DNA from: Chrysogorgia sp. JL179-B06
Lineage: Eukaryota > Cnidaria > Anthozoa > Scleralcyonacea > Chrysogorgiidae
Direction: 5' to 3'
Assembly: GCA_035772405.1 (NCBI GenBank)
Contig: JAYKKM010000196.1
Span: forward strand, 398,501 to 462,500
DNA length: 64,000 nt
Below, piece by piece: positions 21,166-28,259 of this stretch; the stretch's first letter is position 1; each line of letters opens with the position of its first letter. Below the pieces are notes generated by a model. It ran no database searches. It worked only from the letters and a program-made list of their open reading frames with translations, and was not told the DNA's origin. A program made the position numbers and the translations under genes.

Positions 21166-21297
21166 CTAATACACTATCACGTGTTATCTTACTCACAGTT
21201 GACCTCACAGGTGTCTCACAGTTGACCTCACAGGTGTCTCACAGTTCCAGACCAAAACGCACTAAAAAATTAGGATTTTTTCTGAGAGTATAACATA
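21166..21297. promoter_or_regulatory. Divergent promoter region with 23-bp tandem repeats
   Basis: Between two outward-facing genes lies a tandem repeat of about 2.5 units (ctcacagttgacctcacagg, then tgt) at 21192-21246, then an AT-rich stretch (aaaaaattaggattttt) and gtataacata directly before the plus-strand ATG. Repeats in a divergent intergenic region suggest binding sites serving both blocks (inference). Confidence 0.6.
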
Positions 21298-22032
21298 ATG
21301 ACTCAAGCCAGAGAAATCAGCGAAGAAGATATTGCCAACATGTTGAGAACAGCCTTTATCAGTGTGCCCACCCTACAAGGCGCCTCTGGACCTATCGTCT
21401 TAAACGAGTACTTCTCAACATACACAATGTTCGACCCCGACCCTGAAGGACCACCAAAACGGCTTGGCTCTCAGATCCGCCATACGAGGTATCTTCTCGA
21501 CGCTTGGATCGATCTTCGAGAAGACAGAGCCAACGAGCTTGCTGGTGTGTTAGCTGACATAATCCCTGTGTGGTGTTACTCACCATTCAAATACCTTATG
21601 TTAGCGAGTGACGTCTACTTGAACAACCCTAGTGGGTCCACAGCTACATTACTCGGTAATTCCCTCCAAGTGTTCTTAGCGACCCTTCTATGGAAACCAT
21701 GCCCAACCAAAGCCAAAGCGTGGCTAGATCTCGCCGCAAACCGCGACGTTCACGTTTGCAAGGTTGGGTGTAATGAGATACTGGGTGCGGACGATATCAG
21801 GGACCACGTACTCTCGCCCACCCACAGACACTTTGCGAGAAATAAAAACGTGTACACCTGTTACCCATGCGGTGTGGCCACCAACGACCCACTGCATCGC
21901 TTGAGACATGAGAGCTCGAAGACTCATCTTAAAAACTTAGAGCTTCAGCGGATATTTAACAACGAGCAACAGTTGCCGCAAGAGGGGAGAGCATTTCTCT
22001 GGAGGTATAGTAACCATGAAGAAAGTCGGTAG
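21298..22032 (+). CDS. Protein with two C2H2-type zinc fingers, function unknown
   Basis: 244 residues. The N-terminal 140 residues are helical-looking without a recognised fold. Finger 1 uses C154, C158, H170 and H177 (CKVGC...H...H) and finger 2 C188, C191, H204 and H210 (CYPCG...H...H). The wide His spacing (H-x5-6-H) resembles fingers that contact RNA or double-stranded nucleic acid in some families, so nucleic-acid binding is likely, the target unknown. Its last 17 bases overlap the thymidine kinase start, which implies coupled expression from the divergent promoter. It could regulate the element's genes, but nothing shows that directly. Confidence 0.75.
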   Translation: MTQAREISEEDIANMLRTAFISVPTLQGASGPIVLNEYFSTYTMFDPDPEGPPKRLGSQIRHTRYLLDAWIDLREDRANELAGVLADIIPVWCYSPFKYLMLASDVYLNNPSGSTATLLGNSLQVFLATLLWKPCPTKAKAWLDLAANRDVHVCKVGCNEILGADDIRDHVLSPTHRHFARNKNVYTCYPCGVATNDPLHRLRHESSKTHLKNLELQRIFNNEQQLPQEGRAFLWRYSNHEESR

Positions 22033-22588
22033 ACTAGAAATCGTGATTGGTCCCATGTTTGCAGGAAAAACAACAGAGACTCTTCGTAGGTTAATCACGT
22101 TAAGTAAGTCGGGGCTCAAAGTCCTGTACATGAACAACGCAGGCGACACCAGACGAACTGACCACGCGTTCTCCACACATCGTCAGACCATTGTTGTTGG
22201 ATCAGACAGTTTACCTGCGAAGTTAATCACCAACCTCCCGAGCCCTCCCGAGATAGTCGATTATGACGTCATCGGAATTGATGAGGGCCATTGGTACTCT
22301 GATCTACTCCCAGTTATTCACGAATACATTAAAGCCGGCATTCATGTTATTATTTGTGGTCTCGTAACAACGGAGCACTTAAAAAGACTTGGTGAACTTG
22401 ACACGTTGTTCCCAATGGCAGACGACATCACATTTCTAAAAGCGTATTGCGCCGTTTGTCGTGACACTTACGGAACAACTGTTGAAGCGCCATTCAATTG
22501 GAGATACAACCCGGGACCATCATTCGTTGGTGGTGCTGAGCAATATCGCGCAGTGTGCAGACGTCATCATCCTTCCACACAAAATTAA
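22016..22588 (+). CDS. tk: Thymidine kinase, TK1-like (type II)
   Basis: 190 residues, the usual size for the TK1 family. It phosphorylates thymidine to dTMP, feeding DNA synthesis. Visible motifs: P-loop GPMFAGKT at 12-19; the D89-E90 motif (IGIDEGHW), where the family has IDEGQF or IDEAQF and the Glu is the catalytic base; zinc ligands C145xxC148 (CAVC) and C181 with H184 in place of the usual final Cys; and the lasso loop GGAEQYRAVCR at 172-182 that holds the base. Gln to His in the IDEGQF motif is unusual. The ATG overlaps the preceding gene and follows gaggtatagtaacc. To my knowledge a thymidine kinase is not part of the Polinton core set, so it is acquired cargo. Confidence 0.92.
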   Translation: MKKVGRLEIVIGPMFAGKTTETLRRLITLSKSGLKVLYMNNAGDTRRTDHAFSTHRQTIVVGSDSLPAKLITNLPSPPEIVDYDVIGIDEGHWYSDLLPVIHEYIKAGIHVIICGLVTTEHLKRLGELDTLFPMADDITFLKAYCAVCRDTYGTTVEAPFNWRYNPGPSFVGGAEQYRAVCRRHHPSTQN

Positions 22589-22823
22589 GGGTGTTCTCGG
22601 ATACCCCACTTTTTAAATTTAGACATTGGTCACATGAAGCGTCCAATGTCACAGAAACATTTTTTCACACAGTGGTCAGAAGGTTTGTGAAATAAATAGA
22701 GAAATCTTCGCAGACATTTTTTACTGAGTTAAAAACGTCTTTAAAAAAATGCTAGAGCAGTTGTCACTTCAGACGTCGTCTCAACAACGAGAACGAGCGC
22801 TAATTCGACTCATTACTCGCTGT
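22589..22823. other. Convergent intergenic region
   Basis: It lies between the ends of tk (+) and the BRO-like gene (-). It contains a possible hairpin at 22622-22650 (gacattgg pairing with ccaatgtc around a 13-nt loop), then AT-rich sequence. A 40-codon frame starting at 22750 overlaps the end of the BRO-like gene and is probably spurious. Confidence 0.5.
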
Positions 22824-23591
22824 CTAAAAAGTCTCTTTACAATAGCGTCTCTCGTGGTTACTCAACGCTGATTTATTTTTAAATTTGCGAGGGCAGTGAG
22901 AGCATTGAAACCCAACGTCAAAGAGATATTTTATCACTGTGGTAATAGCGTCGTCATATGAGTCGCACAAGAGTGTTAGATAACCAGCGGATTTATATCT
23001 GAGCAACAGAGACTCCTGCTCTTTGGACGTCTTGCCTGTGCCACCTGGATTCTTGAACTCAATCACGAGTCCGCTATGCTGTCGGTTTGCATTGGCAATA
23101 ACTAAGTCAGGTGTTCCACGTTGGTAACCTTTTTTCCACGAATTTATTCTCTTCGCAGAAGTGTCTTGGTTCTCACCACAAGCGGCTATCAAAATAGCTT
23201 CTGGATAATATCTCCTAAGAAAACCAACAACTTTCGTATGAAGGTCGAACTCAGTGATCATTTTAAATTGATTGTGTTTGAGACCAACGTCAGCTAAACT
23301 TTTTCTAACGCTTGGCAAGACCTCTGAGTGCACCCACCTTCCAAAGTGTTTCGCACGTTCCATTTTACTCGAGAACACCAATGAGTAGACCCCAAGTTCG
23401 TTGATAAACGAGGCTTGTTCCATCTTCATTTTGCAATCGGGTTCGACGTGGTCATTAACTACGTCTTTTGGTCGAGCGTAACCTAGAGCACTTGCGACTT
23501 CTCTTGCTTTGAACCATATTTCACCGTTGTCCATGACCGTTGTGATTTGGTGACCATCAAAGTCGAATAATCGAAGCGCTGTGGAAGTCAT
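22824..23591 (-). CDS. BRO-N / VRR-NUC-like nuclease / zinc-finger fusion
   Basis: 255 residues from the ATG at 23591; a longer frame to 23612 would need a TTG start, and the TATA-like gctataatatag immediately upstream supports the ATG. Residues about 5-105 match the BRO N-terminal DNA-binding domain of insect and large DNA viruses (FKAREVASALGY, FGRWVHSEVLPSVRKS). Residues about 115-220 look like a PD-(D/E)xK nuclease of the VRR-NUC type: an N-terminal helix, GTPDLVIA with the catalytic Asp, and VIEFKNPGG with the E-x-K. The end holds a C2H2-like finger (CSHCPRKF...HERRYC). The product probably recognises and cuts DNA or resolves branched DNA; the role in the element is unknown. It runs leftwards towards tk. 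Confidence 0.85.
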   Translation of the reverse strand: MTSTALRLFDFDGHQITTVMDNGEIWFKAREVASALGYARPKDVVNDHVEPDCKMKMEQASFINELGVYSLVFSSKMERAKHFGRWVHSEVLPSVRKSLADVGLKHNQFKMITEFDLHTKVVGFLRRYYPEAILIAACGENQDTSAKRINSWKKGYQRGTPDLVIANANRQHSGLVIEFKNPGGTGKTSKEQESLLLRYKSAGYLTLLCDSYDDAITTVIKYLFDVGFQCSHCPRKFKNKSALSNHERRYCKETF

Positions 23592-23621
23592 CACTATATT
23601 ATAGCCTCGCAAAAAAAAAGA

Positions 23622-23762
23622 CTACTCGACATAGGTGTCAGGTTTTTTATAGATCTGGTTTGTTGTGTACCAGTGCAGCAAATACGTTTTATTAGTCCTC
23701 AGTTTTCTACGTTGTCTGAAAAAGTCTCTAATGTTACAAGCCAGTTTTCTAAGCCAACCCAT
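23622..23762 (-). CDS. Small basic protein, 46 aa, unknown
   Basis: The ORF starts at an ATG followed by GGT (Met-Gly) and is lysine/arginine-rich (RDFFRQRRKLRTNK) with aromatic residues (LLHWYT). It fills the gap between the BRO-like gene and the 68-aa gene, 8 bp from the latter, so the cluster is tightly packed. Sequence preceding the ATG (acttaagttatgta) is TA-rich as for other genes of the element. The N-terminal Met-Gly leaves N-myristoylation possible but the following residues are not a strong signal. It could be chance. Confidence 0.4.
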   Translation of the reverse strand: MGWLRKLACNIRDFFRQRRKLRTNKTYLLHWYTTNQIYKKPDTYVE

Positions 23763-23770
23763 TACATAAC

Positions 23771-23977
23771 TTAAGTCACGTCTCCTACCACTCCTACAGT
23801 GTCTGACTCTGGTATCATAATAGGTTCGCCATAAGTCTTTTTAGACCTCATACCAATCTCAGCGTGGAGCTCGAGAGTAACGTCACCGCGGCCAAACGAT
23901 CCACCAGCTTTGAACATGTGATCAGTCGTCTTATTTATTTTGTATATTTCACGTTCTTTTGAAACACATGCTCCCAT
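23771..23977 (-). CDS. Small protein with potential lipid-anchor N-terminus
   Basis: 68 residues. The protein begins MGACVSKE: Gly2 with Ser6 and Lys7 fits the N-myristoylation rule, and Cys4 could be palmitoylated. The rest is polar without a hydrophobic segment. Such an N-terminus would place the protein on a membrane face. Its start abuts the stop of the fibre-like gene, so the two are probably expressed together. Function is unknown; it may help to assemble or attach a membrane or the fibre, but this is inference. Confidence 0.65.
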   Translation of the reverse strand: MGACVSKEREIYKINKTTDHMFKAGGSFGRGDVTLELHAEIGMRSKKTYGEPIMIPESDTVGVVGDVT

Positions 23978-24928
23978 TTACTTTACACCATATTCCTTCA
24001 TCATTTCTCCACCCATGATTATGATGTCTCGGTTCGTCATGTAACCACTCACAATTTTCACACCGTAGAATTCTATCAACGATGGGTGTGCATAGGGTGC
24101 GAGTGGTATTCTTGGTCGGTGTATCCCAAAAATTGTTCCATAGGGCGCGCCTATCTTTTTCATATTCGCTACGAAGTCTGAGTCGGTTGACTTAACGTTG
24201 TTGACTCTAACATGTGAATTGCTCATTTGCCAGTGTATTGATATCATATGCGTTTTACTTATGTCAACACCACTCGGAATAGTGCATATGCTCTCCATTG
24301 CTGGGTTGCTGCCACCATACGCGAGCCCATTAGTCATACCAGTCTTGTACCCTATGAACTTGTCCCAACTACCATCGTCGTTTGATATAATTGTCTCCCA
24401 ATTTGATCCAGCGGTTCTCATGGGTAACCTCACTACGACAAAAATGGAGAGATCACACCATTGCATACTGGGGCAGTTAAAATGGAGACCTGACTCAAGT
24501 GGGATTGGTGTTAACACAGGTGATAGAAAACTTTGGCTTACACCGCTGATGCCAACAATAGGACCATAGGCCGGGTTGTTTTGCACTAATTTACTTGTTT
24601 CACCAATGGCTTTCACTTTGTTTGAACCATTGGTGTGAAATTCCACATTTTTCAAGGCGTGTGTGCTAACGTTGAAGTCAAGCACAACGTTGTAGGACTG
24701 ACTCTTGAGGTAGCTTGATAGCAATTGCTCTAGAGTTCTTTTATTTGCAGCGTCTGAGTCATCGACTGGGTCTGCTACGTTTTTTATCGCTGAGCCTTGC
24801 ATGTCTATTATTCCAGACATCCTCCCACCGGTTGCACTTAACTTAGGATCTTCGTCCAGATGTCTTTTCGTTCTCTTTAGTATTTTATCGTGAGGGTCGT
24901 CAGACTCATACCCATAGTTTAGACTCAT
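23978..24928 (-). CDS. Fibre-like protein with phage-tail-type N-terminal module and lectin-like C-terminus
   Basis: 316 residues. Residues about 34-64 contain GGRMSGIIDMQGSAIKNV followed by ADPVDDSDAANKR, a pattern seen at the neck of phage tail fibres and related trimeric fibres (MSG-x-IDM...I-x-N-x-x-DP-x-x-x-x-DAA). Residues about 140-316 are rich in beta-strands (LSIFVVVRLPM; HMISIHWQM; EFYGVKIVSGYM) and resemble a concanavalin A/laminin-G-like sandwich, a common receptor-binding fold. I infer a virion attachment fibre. No enzyme motif is seen. The gene lies 2 bp from the 496-aa gene and continues into the lipid-anchor ORF, forming a probable structural cluster. Confidence 0.65.
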   Translation of the reverse strand: MSLNYGYESDDPHDKILKRTKRHLDEDPKLSATGGRMSGIIDMQGSAIKNVADPVDDSDAANKRTLEQLLSSYLKSQSYNVVLDFNVSTHALKNVEFHTNGSNKVKAIGETSKLVQNNPAYGPIVGISGVSQSFLSPVLTPIPLESGLHFNCPSMQWCDLSIFVVVRLPMRTAGSNWETIISNDDGSWDKFIGYKTGMTNGLAYGGSNPAMESICTIPSGVDISKTHMISIHWQMSNSHVRVNNVKSTDSDFVANMKKIGAPYGTIFGIHRPRIPLAPYAHPSLIEFYGVKIVSGYMTNRDIIIMGGEMMKEYGVK

Positions 24929-24930
24929 TA

Positions 24931-26421
24931 CTACTTCAAGGTGTATTTGGTTAGCAGATAGCCAGAGACCGCTGAGAACCCTAACACTATCGCCAGCGTT
25001 GTCGTGGTGTCTGACTCACTTGTGGTGGTGGTCACTGTTTTTCTCACAGGAAGTGGTGTCACGTTTTCTTGGTAAACTTTTTTAGCCACAGTCGTTGGTA
25101 CCACCACCACACTTTCTTGGTGAGCTTTTCTCTTCACAGTCGTTGGCGTTACTAAGTTAGTCACCACATTTTCTTGGTGGACTTTTTTAGCCGCAATCGT
25201 TGGTGTTGTCGCATTCAAGCGAGTGTTCACTCCAAATCTCATGGACTCTGTAGCAATCTTTAATAAGTTGTTGTACCCAGCGATTTTGTTCTTGAGAATC
25301 ACCACATTACTTGGCATCAACCATGTACTTGGCGACACTGCAAGATTTTGGACAACGTTGGTGTCTCTAATCGATTTATTCATGTTGAGAATCCATGTCG
25401 ACACGTCATAGTTGATAACACTGTCAGAAAACAACTTTCGGAATTCTTGTTGGGTCTCTAGACTCCCTGCAGAACCACCGACGACTGATACACGTGTTCT
25501 CGCTTGTGCACCAAGTGTGGAGTACACAAAGGACTCTATGCTCTGATTTAGATATTGCAGTCCAATGTTGGTAAAGCCGTCTGAGAGTCGTGCGACGTAT
25601 CGTTTGTAATCGTTCTGAACGTCGTTGAGTGTGAACACTCTGGATTCGCCTGTTGTACCATCGCTAAGGACTTTATTCTGGTAGTAGTGCCCTCTGGGAA
25701 TCTTGGAAATCTTACCATACAATTCGGAAGCGTCAAATTCTCTACTTATTGATTTCATGGTCTCACCACCTTCCATTCTTCTGAGAAGTCTTCTAATGGT
25801 GAAGTACAAATGAAATCTCATCACACTTGTGACCACAGGGTGAACTTCTTGTGACACTGATAAATGTTGCAACGACACTCCACAACAGAAACTTGCACAA
25901 TACGTCGCAAACACAACACGATAGTAAGACTCGCTGTCGTCCCACTCTGATTTTGTCTTTGACGTGGTGATTTGTAAGGTTGGTAGCTTTGACATGAAGT
26001 AGCTATTTTGGTTAACAAAAACTTTAAAGTTATTCACTGGATAATTTAACACGTTTTCTGTTGGATAGCCGTCCCAAAGCCCCCAGTGGTTTTTATGACC
26101 TTTTGGTAGTGGTTGGATAGTTCCACCACCCTGCCATATTATTGGGAACTTACTATTGTGTAGCCACTTCCACATGTTTTTATCATTTTTGAAGGTTGCG
26201 CTGGTTATGTCTGTGCTGAGGATGTCGTTGTTTCTGAAATATATGTCGACACTCATGATCTTACCATCTTGCGAAATATTTGGATAGAACTCAAATTTGC
26301 TTAAAGTGGCGTGAGGGTACTTTTTGATGAGGTCTGCCTTCGCGTCGTGTGTGGCCTTCGACGTGTTAGCCATCGCGAGTTTGTAGTGCTTTCCATAGTA
26401 GTCATGAAGGGCTTTCTGCAT
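24931..26421 (-). CDS. C-terminally membrane-anchored structural-type protein, unknown
   Basis: 496 residues. The first 400 residues have no motif I can name (notable fragments: NHWGLWDGYP, QEVHPVVTSVMRFHLYFTIR). Residues about 410-455 hold three imperfect repeats around AAKKVHQEN, VKRKAHQES and VAKKVYQEN, then a Thr-rich linker, and a single hydrophobic helix at about 474-492 (TTLAIVLGFSAVSGYLLTKY). A large soluble domain, a stalk and a C-terminal anchor suggest a virion-surface or membrane protein. It is the first gene of a minus-strand cluster with the fibre-like gene and starts 21 bp from the oppositely oriented probable minor capsid gene. Confidence 0.75.
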   Translation of the reverse strand: MQKALHDYYGKHYKLAMANTSKATHDAKADLIKKYPHATLSKFEFYPNISQDGKIMSVDIYFRNNDILSTDITSATFKNDKNMWKWLHNSKFPIIWQGGGTIQPLPKGHKNHWGLWDGYPTENVLNYPVNNFKVFVNQNSYFMSKLPTLQITTSKTKSEWDDSESYYRVVFATYCASFCCGVSLQHLSVSQEVHPVVTSVMRFHLYFTIRRLLRRMEGGETMKSISREFDASELYGKISKIPRGHYYQNKVLSDGTTGESRVFTLNDVQNDYKRYVARLSDGFTNIGLQYLNQSIESFVYSTLGAQARTRVSVVGGSAGSLETQQEFRKLFSDSVINYDVSTWILNMNKSIRDTNVVQNLAVSPSTWLMPSNVVILKNKIAGYNNLLKIATESMRFGVNTRLNATTPTIAAKKVHQENVVTNLVTPTTVKRKAHQESVVVVPTTVAKKVYQENVTPLPVRKTVTTTTSESDTTTTLAIVLGFSAVSGYLLTKYTLK

Positions 26422-26442
26422 ATAATATACTGTATGTTATAC
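26422..26442. promoter_or_regulatory. Compact divergent promoter
   Basis: About 21 bp (tataatatactgtatgttat then ac) separate two outward-facing start codons. The sequence is nearly all TA steps with a loose palindrome, so both genes may share a single initiator element. Inferred from position and composition. Confidence 0.45.
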
Positions 26443-27144
26443 ATGACGCGAAAGTTGACGGTACTCATTGAAGGTGCGGAAAAAGTTGTGTCCTTTGACA
26501 ACGCGATGATGGTCATACACGATAACCCATACATTGTGGTCAAGACAGCCACTGTGTTTTGGGACTACCATAACACAACAAACGACGACAGCATTCAGGT
26601 CTTCACGCTGGATAACTCTAGGGTTGGCTCTTTTAAAAAGATTAAAGTGGGTGAAGGGTACTTTAGCTTCGACGCATTGGTCAAAGTCTTGAAACATGAG
26701 TCTAGCGAGCTTAAGGTGGATCTTGAGATAGAGAAACTAGTGCCCACAGGCAAGTGTAGGGTTAAGGTTAGTAGCTCAGCTGTGTTAGACACCATTGGGC
26801 CTCTACTTGGTTTCGCGAAGGGTGAGGTGATTCAGAATGACTCACAGTGGCACACTAGCCCAAACGAGGTCGACATGTACAGAGGTCTGAAGTACATAGA
26901 AGTTTCGTGCGACGTTGTTGAAACGGAAAGTAATGTTGGTATTGATGGGAAGCGCAGTGATGTGATCACAACGTTACCAATACCCACTGAACAGTCTTTG
27001 AAGGGGTCAGTGCAACGCCATGTGGATATTGAGTCAAAGGTGGGTATTAAAAAAGGCGTTTACTCGAGTATGACGTTTCGCGTCAAACCAAATAACAGTG
27101 GTCTCAAAATTGGCGCGGTGCTATTGGAACTGTATATTGTGTGA
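26443..27144 (+). CDS. Probable minor capsid protein (penton, single jelly roll)
   Basis: 233 residues from the ATG at 26443. An ATG three codons upstream (26434) is also in frame, and the longer frame to 26311 runs antisense into the neighbouring gene and is not credible. The protein is beta-rich with no enzymatic motif, ends in a strand pattern (LKIGAVLLELYIV), and lies immediately before the integrase. Size, fold pattern and place suit the Polinton minor capsid protein that forms the vertices, but I have only pattern evidence. It does not match the major capsid protein. Confidence 0.6.
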   Translation: MTRKLTVLIEGAEKVVSFDNAMMVIHDNPYIVVKTATVFWDYHNTTNDDSIQVFTLDNSRVGSFKKIKVGEGYFSFDALVKVLKHESSELKVDLEIEKLVPTGKCRVKVSSSAVLDTIGPLLGFAKGEVIQNDSQWHTSPNEVDMYRGLKYIEVSCDVVETESNVGIDGKRSDVITTLPIPTEQSLKGSVQRHVDIESKVGIKKGVYSSMTFRVKPNNSGLKIGAVLLELYIV

Positions 27145-27149
27145 ATTAT

Positions 27150-28253
27150 ATGGAGCTTGGTGTGGAAACAGAACAAGGGTTGAGAGATATTTATTATAAT
27201 CCTAAGACTGGGTACAGTGGTGCAGAGAGGTTGTATCAAAGTGCGTTGGGAGACGGATTGAAAGTAACTAGAAAAACAGTGAAAGAATGGTTGACAGCGC
27301 AGGACACCTACACTAGGTACAAACCCATTGTGAGAAGGCATAAATTCCGTGCGACCTTTGTTGGGTTTCTTGGTGAAGAGCTCCAAATGGACTTAGTGGA
27401 CATGAGTAAGTACTCAAAACAGAATGGTGGTTATTATTGGATATTGACAGGCATTGAAATATTGAGTAGATATGCTTTTGGTATTGCAGTTTATAGAAAA
27501 GACACTAAGAACATGACTAAGGCTGTTGGAAAATTGTTGAATGACTTTAAAGATCAGTTTGGGACCACACCTAAGTTAGCGCAATTCGATGATGGACTTG
27601 AGTTCTACAATGTTGGTGTGAAAAGTTTGTTGAAGGAGCGTGACGTTAAATATTTCAGCACTAAGAGTGATAAAAAGGCCTCTGTTGTTGAGCGTTTTAA
27701 TAGAAGTCTCAAGAGCATTATGTGGAAGTACTTTTATACCCGTGGAACGTACAAATGGATTGACGTTCTTGACCAGTTTGTGAGCAATTACAATGGTAAT
27801 GTGAATCGAAGCATTATGATGAAACCGAAGGATGTCAATAAGTCAAATGAGGGTGAAGTGTGGACCACTTTGTTTGGTCATCATTTTGCAGACACCCCAT
27901 TGCCAAAGTTTAGAGTTGGTGAGTCAGTGAGAATTAGTAAGTACAAGAGCGTGTTCACAAAGGGCTATGAAGCCAACTTCACTGAAGAGCTGTTTAAAGT
28001 GGTAAAGGTTATTCGCGGTGATCCGAATGTGTATGAAATTGAGGACATAAGTGGTGAACAGATTATTGGTAAATTTTATGAGCAGGAATTATCGCTGGTC
28101 AATAGGAAACATGGCGATGATGTGTACAGAGTTGAAAAGGTGTTGAAAAGAAAGAAAGTCAGAGGGAAGAAGATGGCGCTGGTCAAATGGTTAGGTTACG
28201 AGAGCAAACATAACTCATGGATACCAGAAAGTGATATTCAAAATGTAGGCTAG
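27150..28253 (+). CDS. int: Retroviral-type integrase with C-terminal chromodomain
   Basis: 367 residues from the ATG at 27150; the frame can be opened nine bases earlier only with GTG. It inserts the element into host DNA. The rve core shows the catalytic triad D81 (QMDLVDMS), D147 (FDDGLEF) and E181 (VVERFNRS), a D-D-33-E arrangement. An SH3-like region follows (FRVGESVRIS...), and a chromodomain closes the protein at about 325-364 (YRVEKVLKRK, VKWLGY, SWIPE). The chromodomain may guide insertion to particular chromatin. The gene starts 5 bp after the preceding stop and ends 6 bp before the next ATG. Its 3' end is duplicated as a fossil at 29268-29326. Confidence 0.97.
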   Translation: MELGVETEQGLRDIYYNPKTGYSGAERLYQSALGDGLKVTRKTVKEWLTAQDTYTRYKPIVRRHKFRATFVGFLGEELQMDLVDMSKYSKQNGGYYWILTGIEILSRYAFGIAVYRKDTKNMTKAVGKLLNDFKDQFGTTPKLAQFDDGLEFYNVGVKSLLKERDVKYFSTKSDKKASVVERFNRSLKSIMWKYFYTRGTYKWIDVLDQFVSNYNGNVNRSIMMKPKDVNKSNEGEVWTTLFGHHFADTPLPKFRVGESVRISKYKSVFTKGYEANFTEELFKVVKVIRGDPNVYEIEDISGEQIIGKFYEQELSLVNRKHGDDVYRVEKVLKRKKVRGKKMALVKWLGYESKHNSWIPESDIQNVG

Positions 28254-28259
28254 TGTAAC

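Noticed and set aside
22750..22872. 40-codon frame downstream of tk
   Set aside because: It overlaps the end of the BRO-like gene on the other strand and has no supporting feature.
23592..23612. Seven-codon extension of the BRO-like gene
   Set aside because: It begins with TTG, not ATG, and covers the TATA-like sequence before the ATG at 23591.
26311..26442. N-terminal extension of the minor capsid frame by 44 codons
   Set aside because: It runs antisense into the start of the 496-aa gene; the ATG at 26443 follows the TA-rich divergent promoter.
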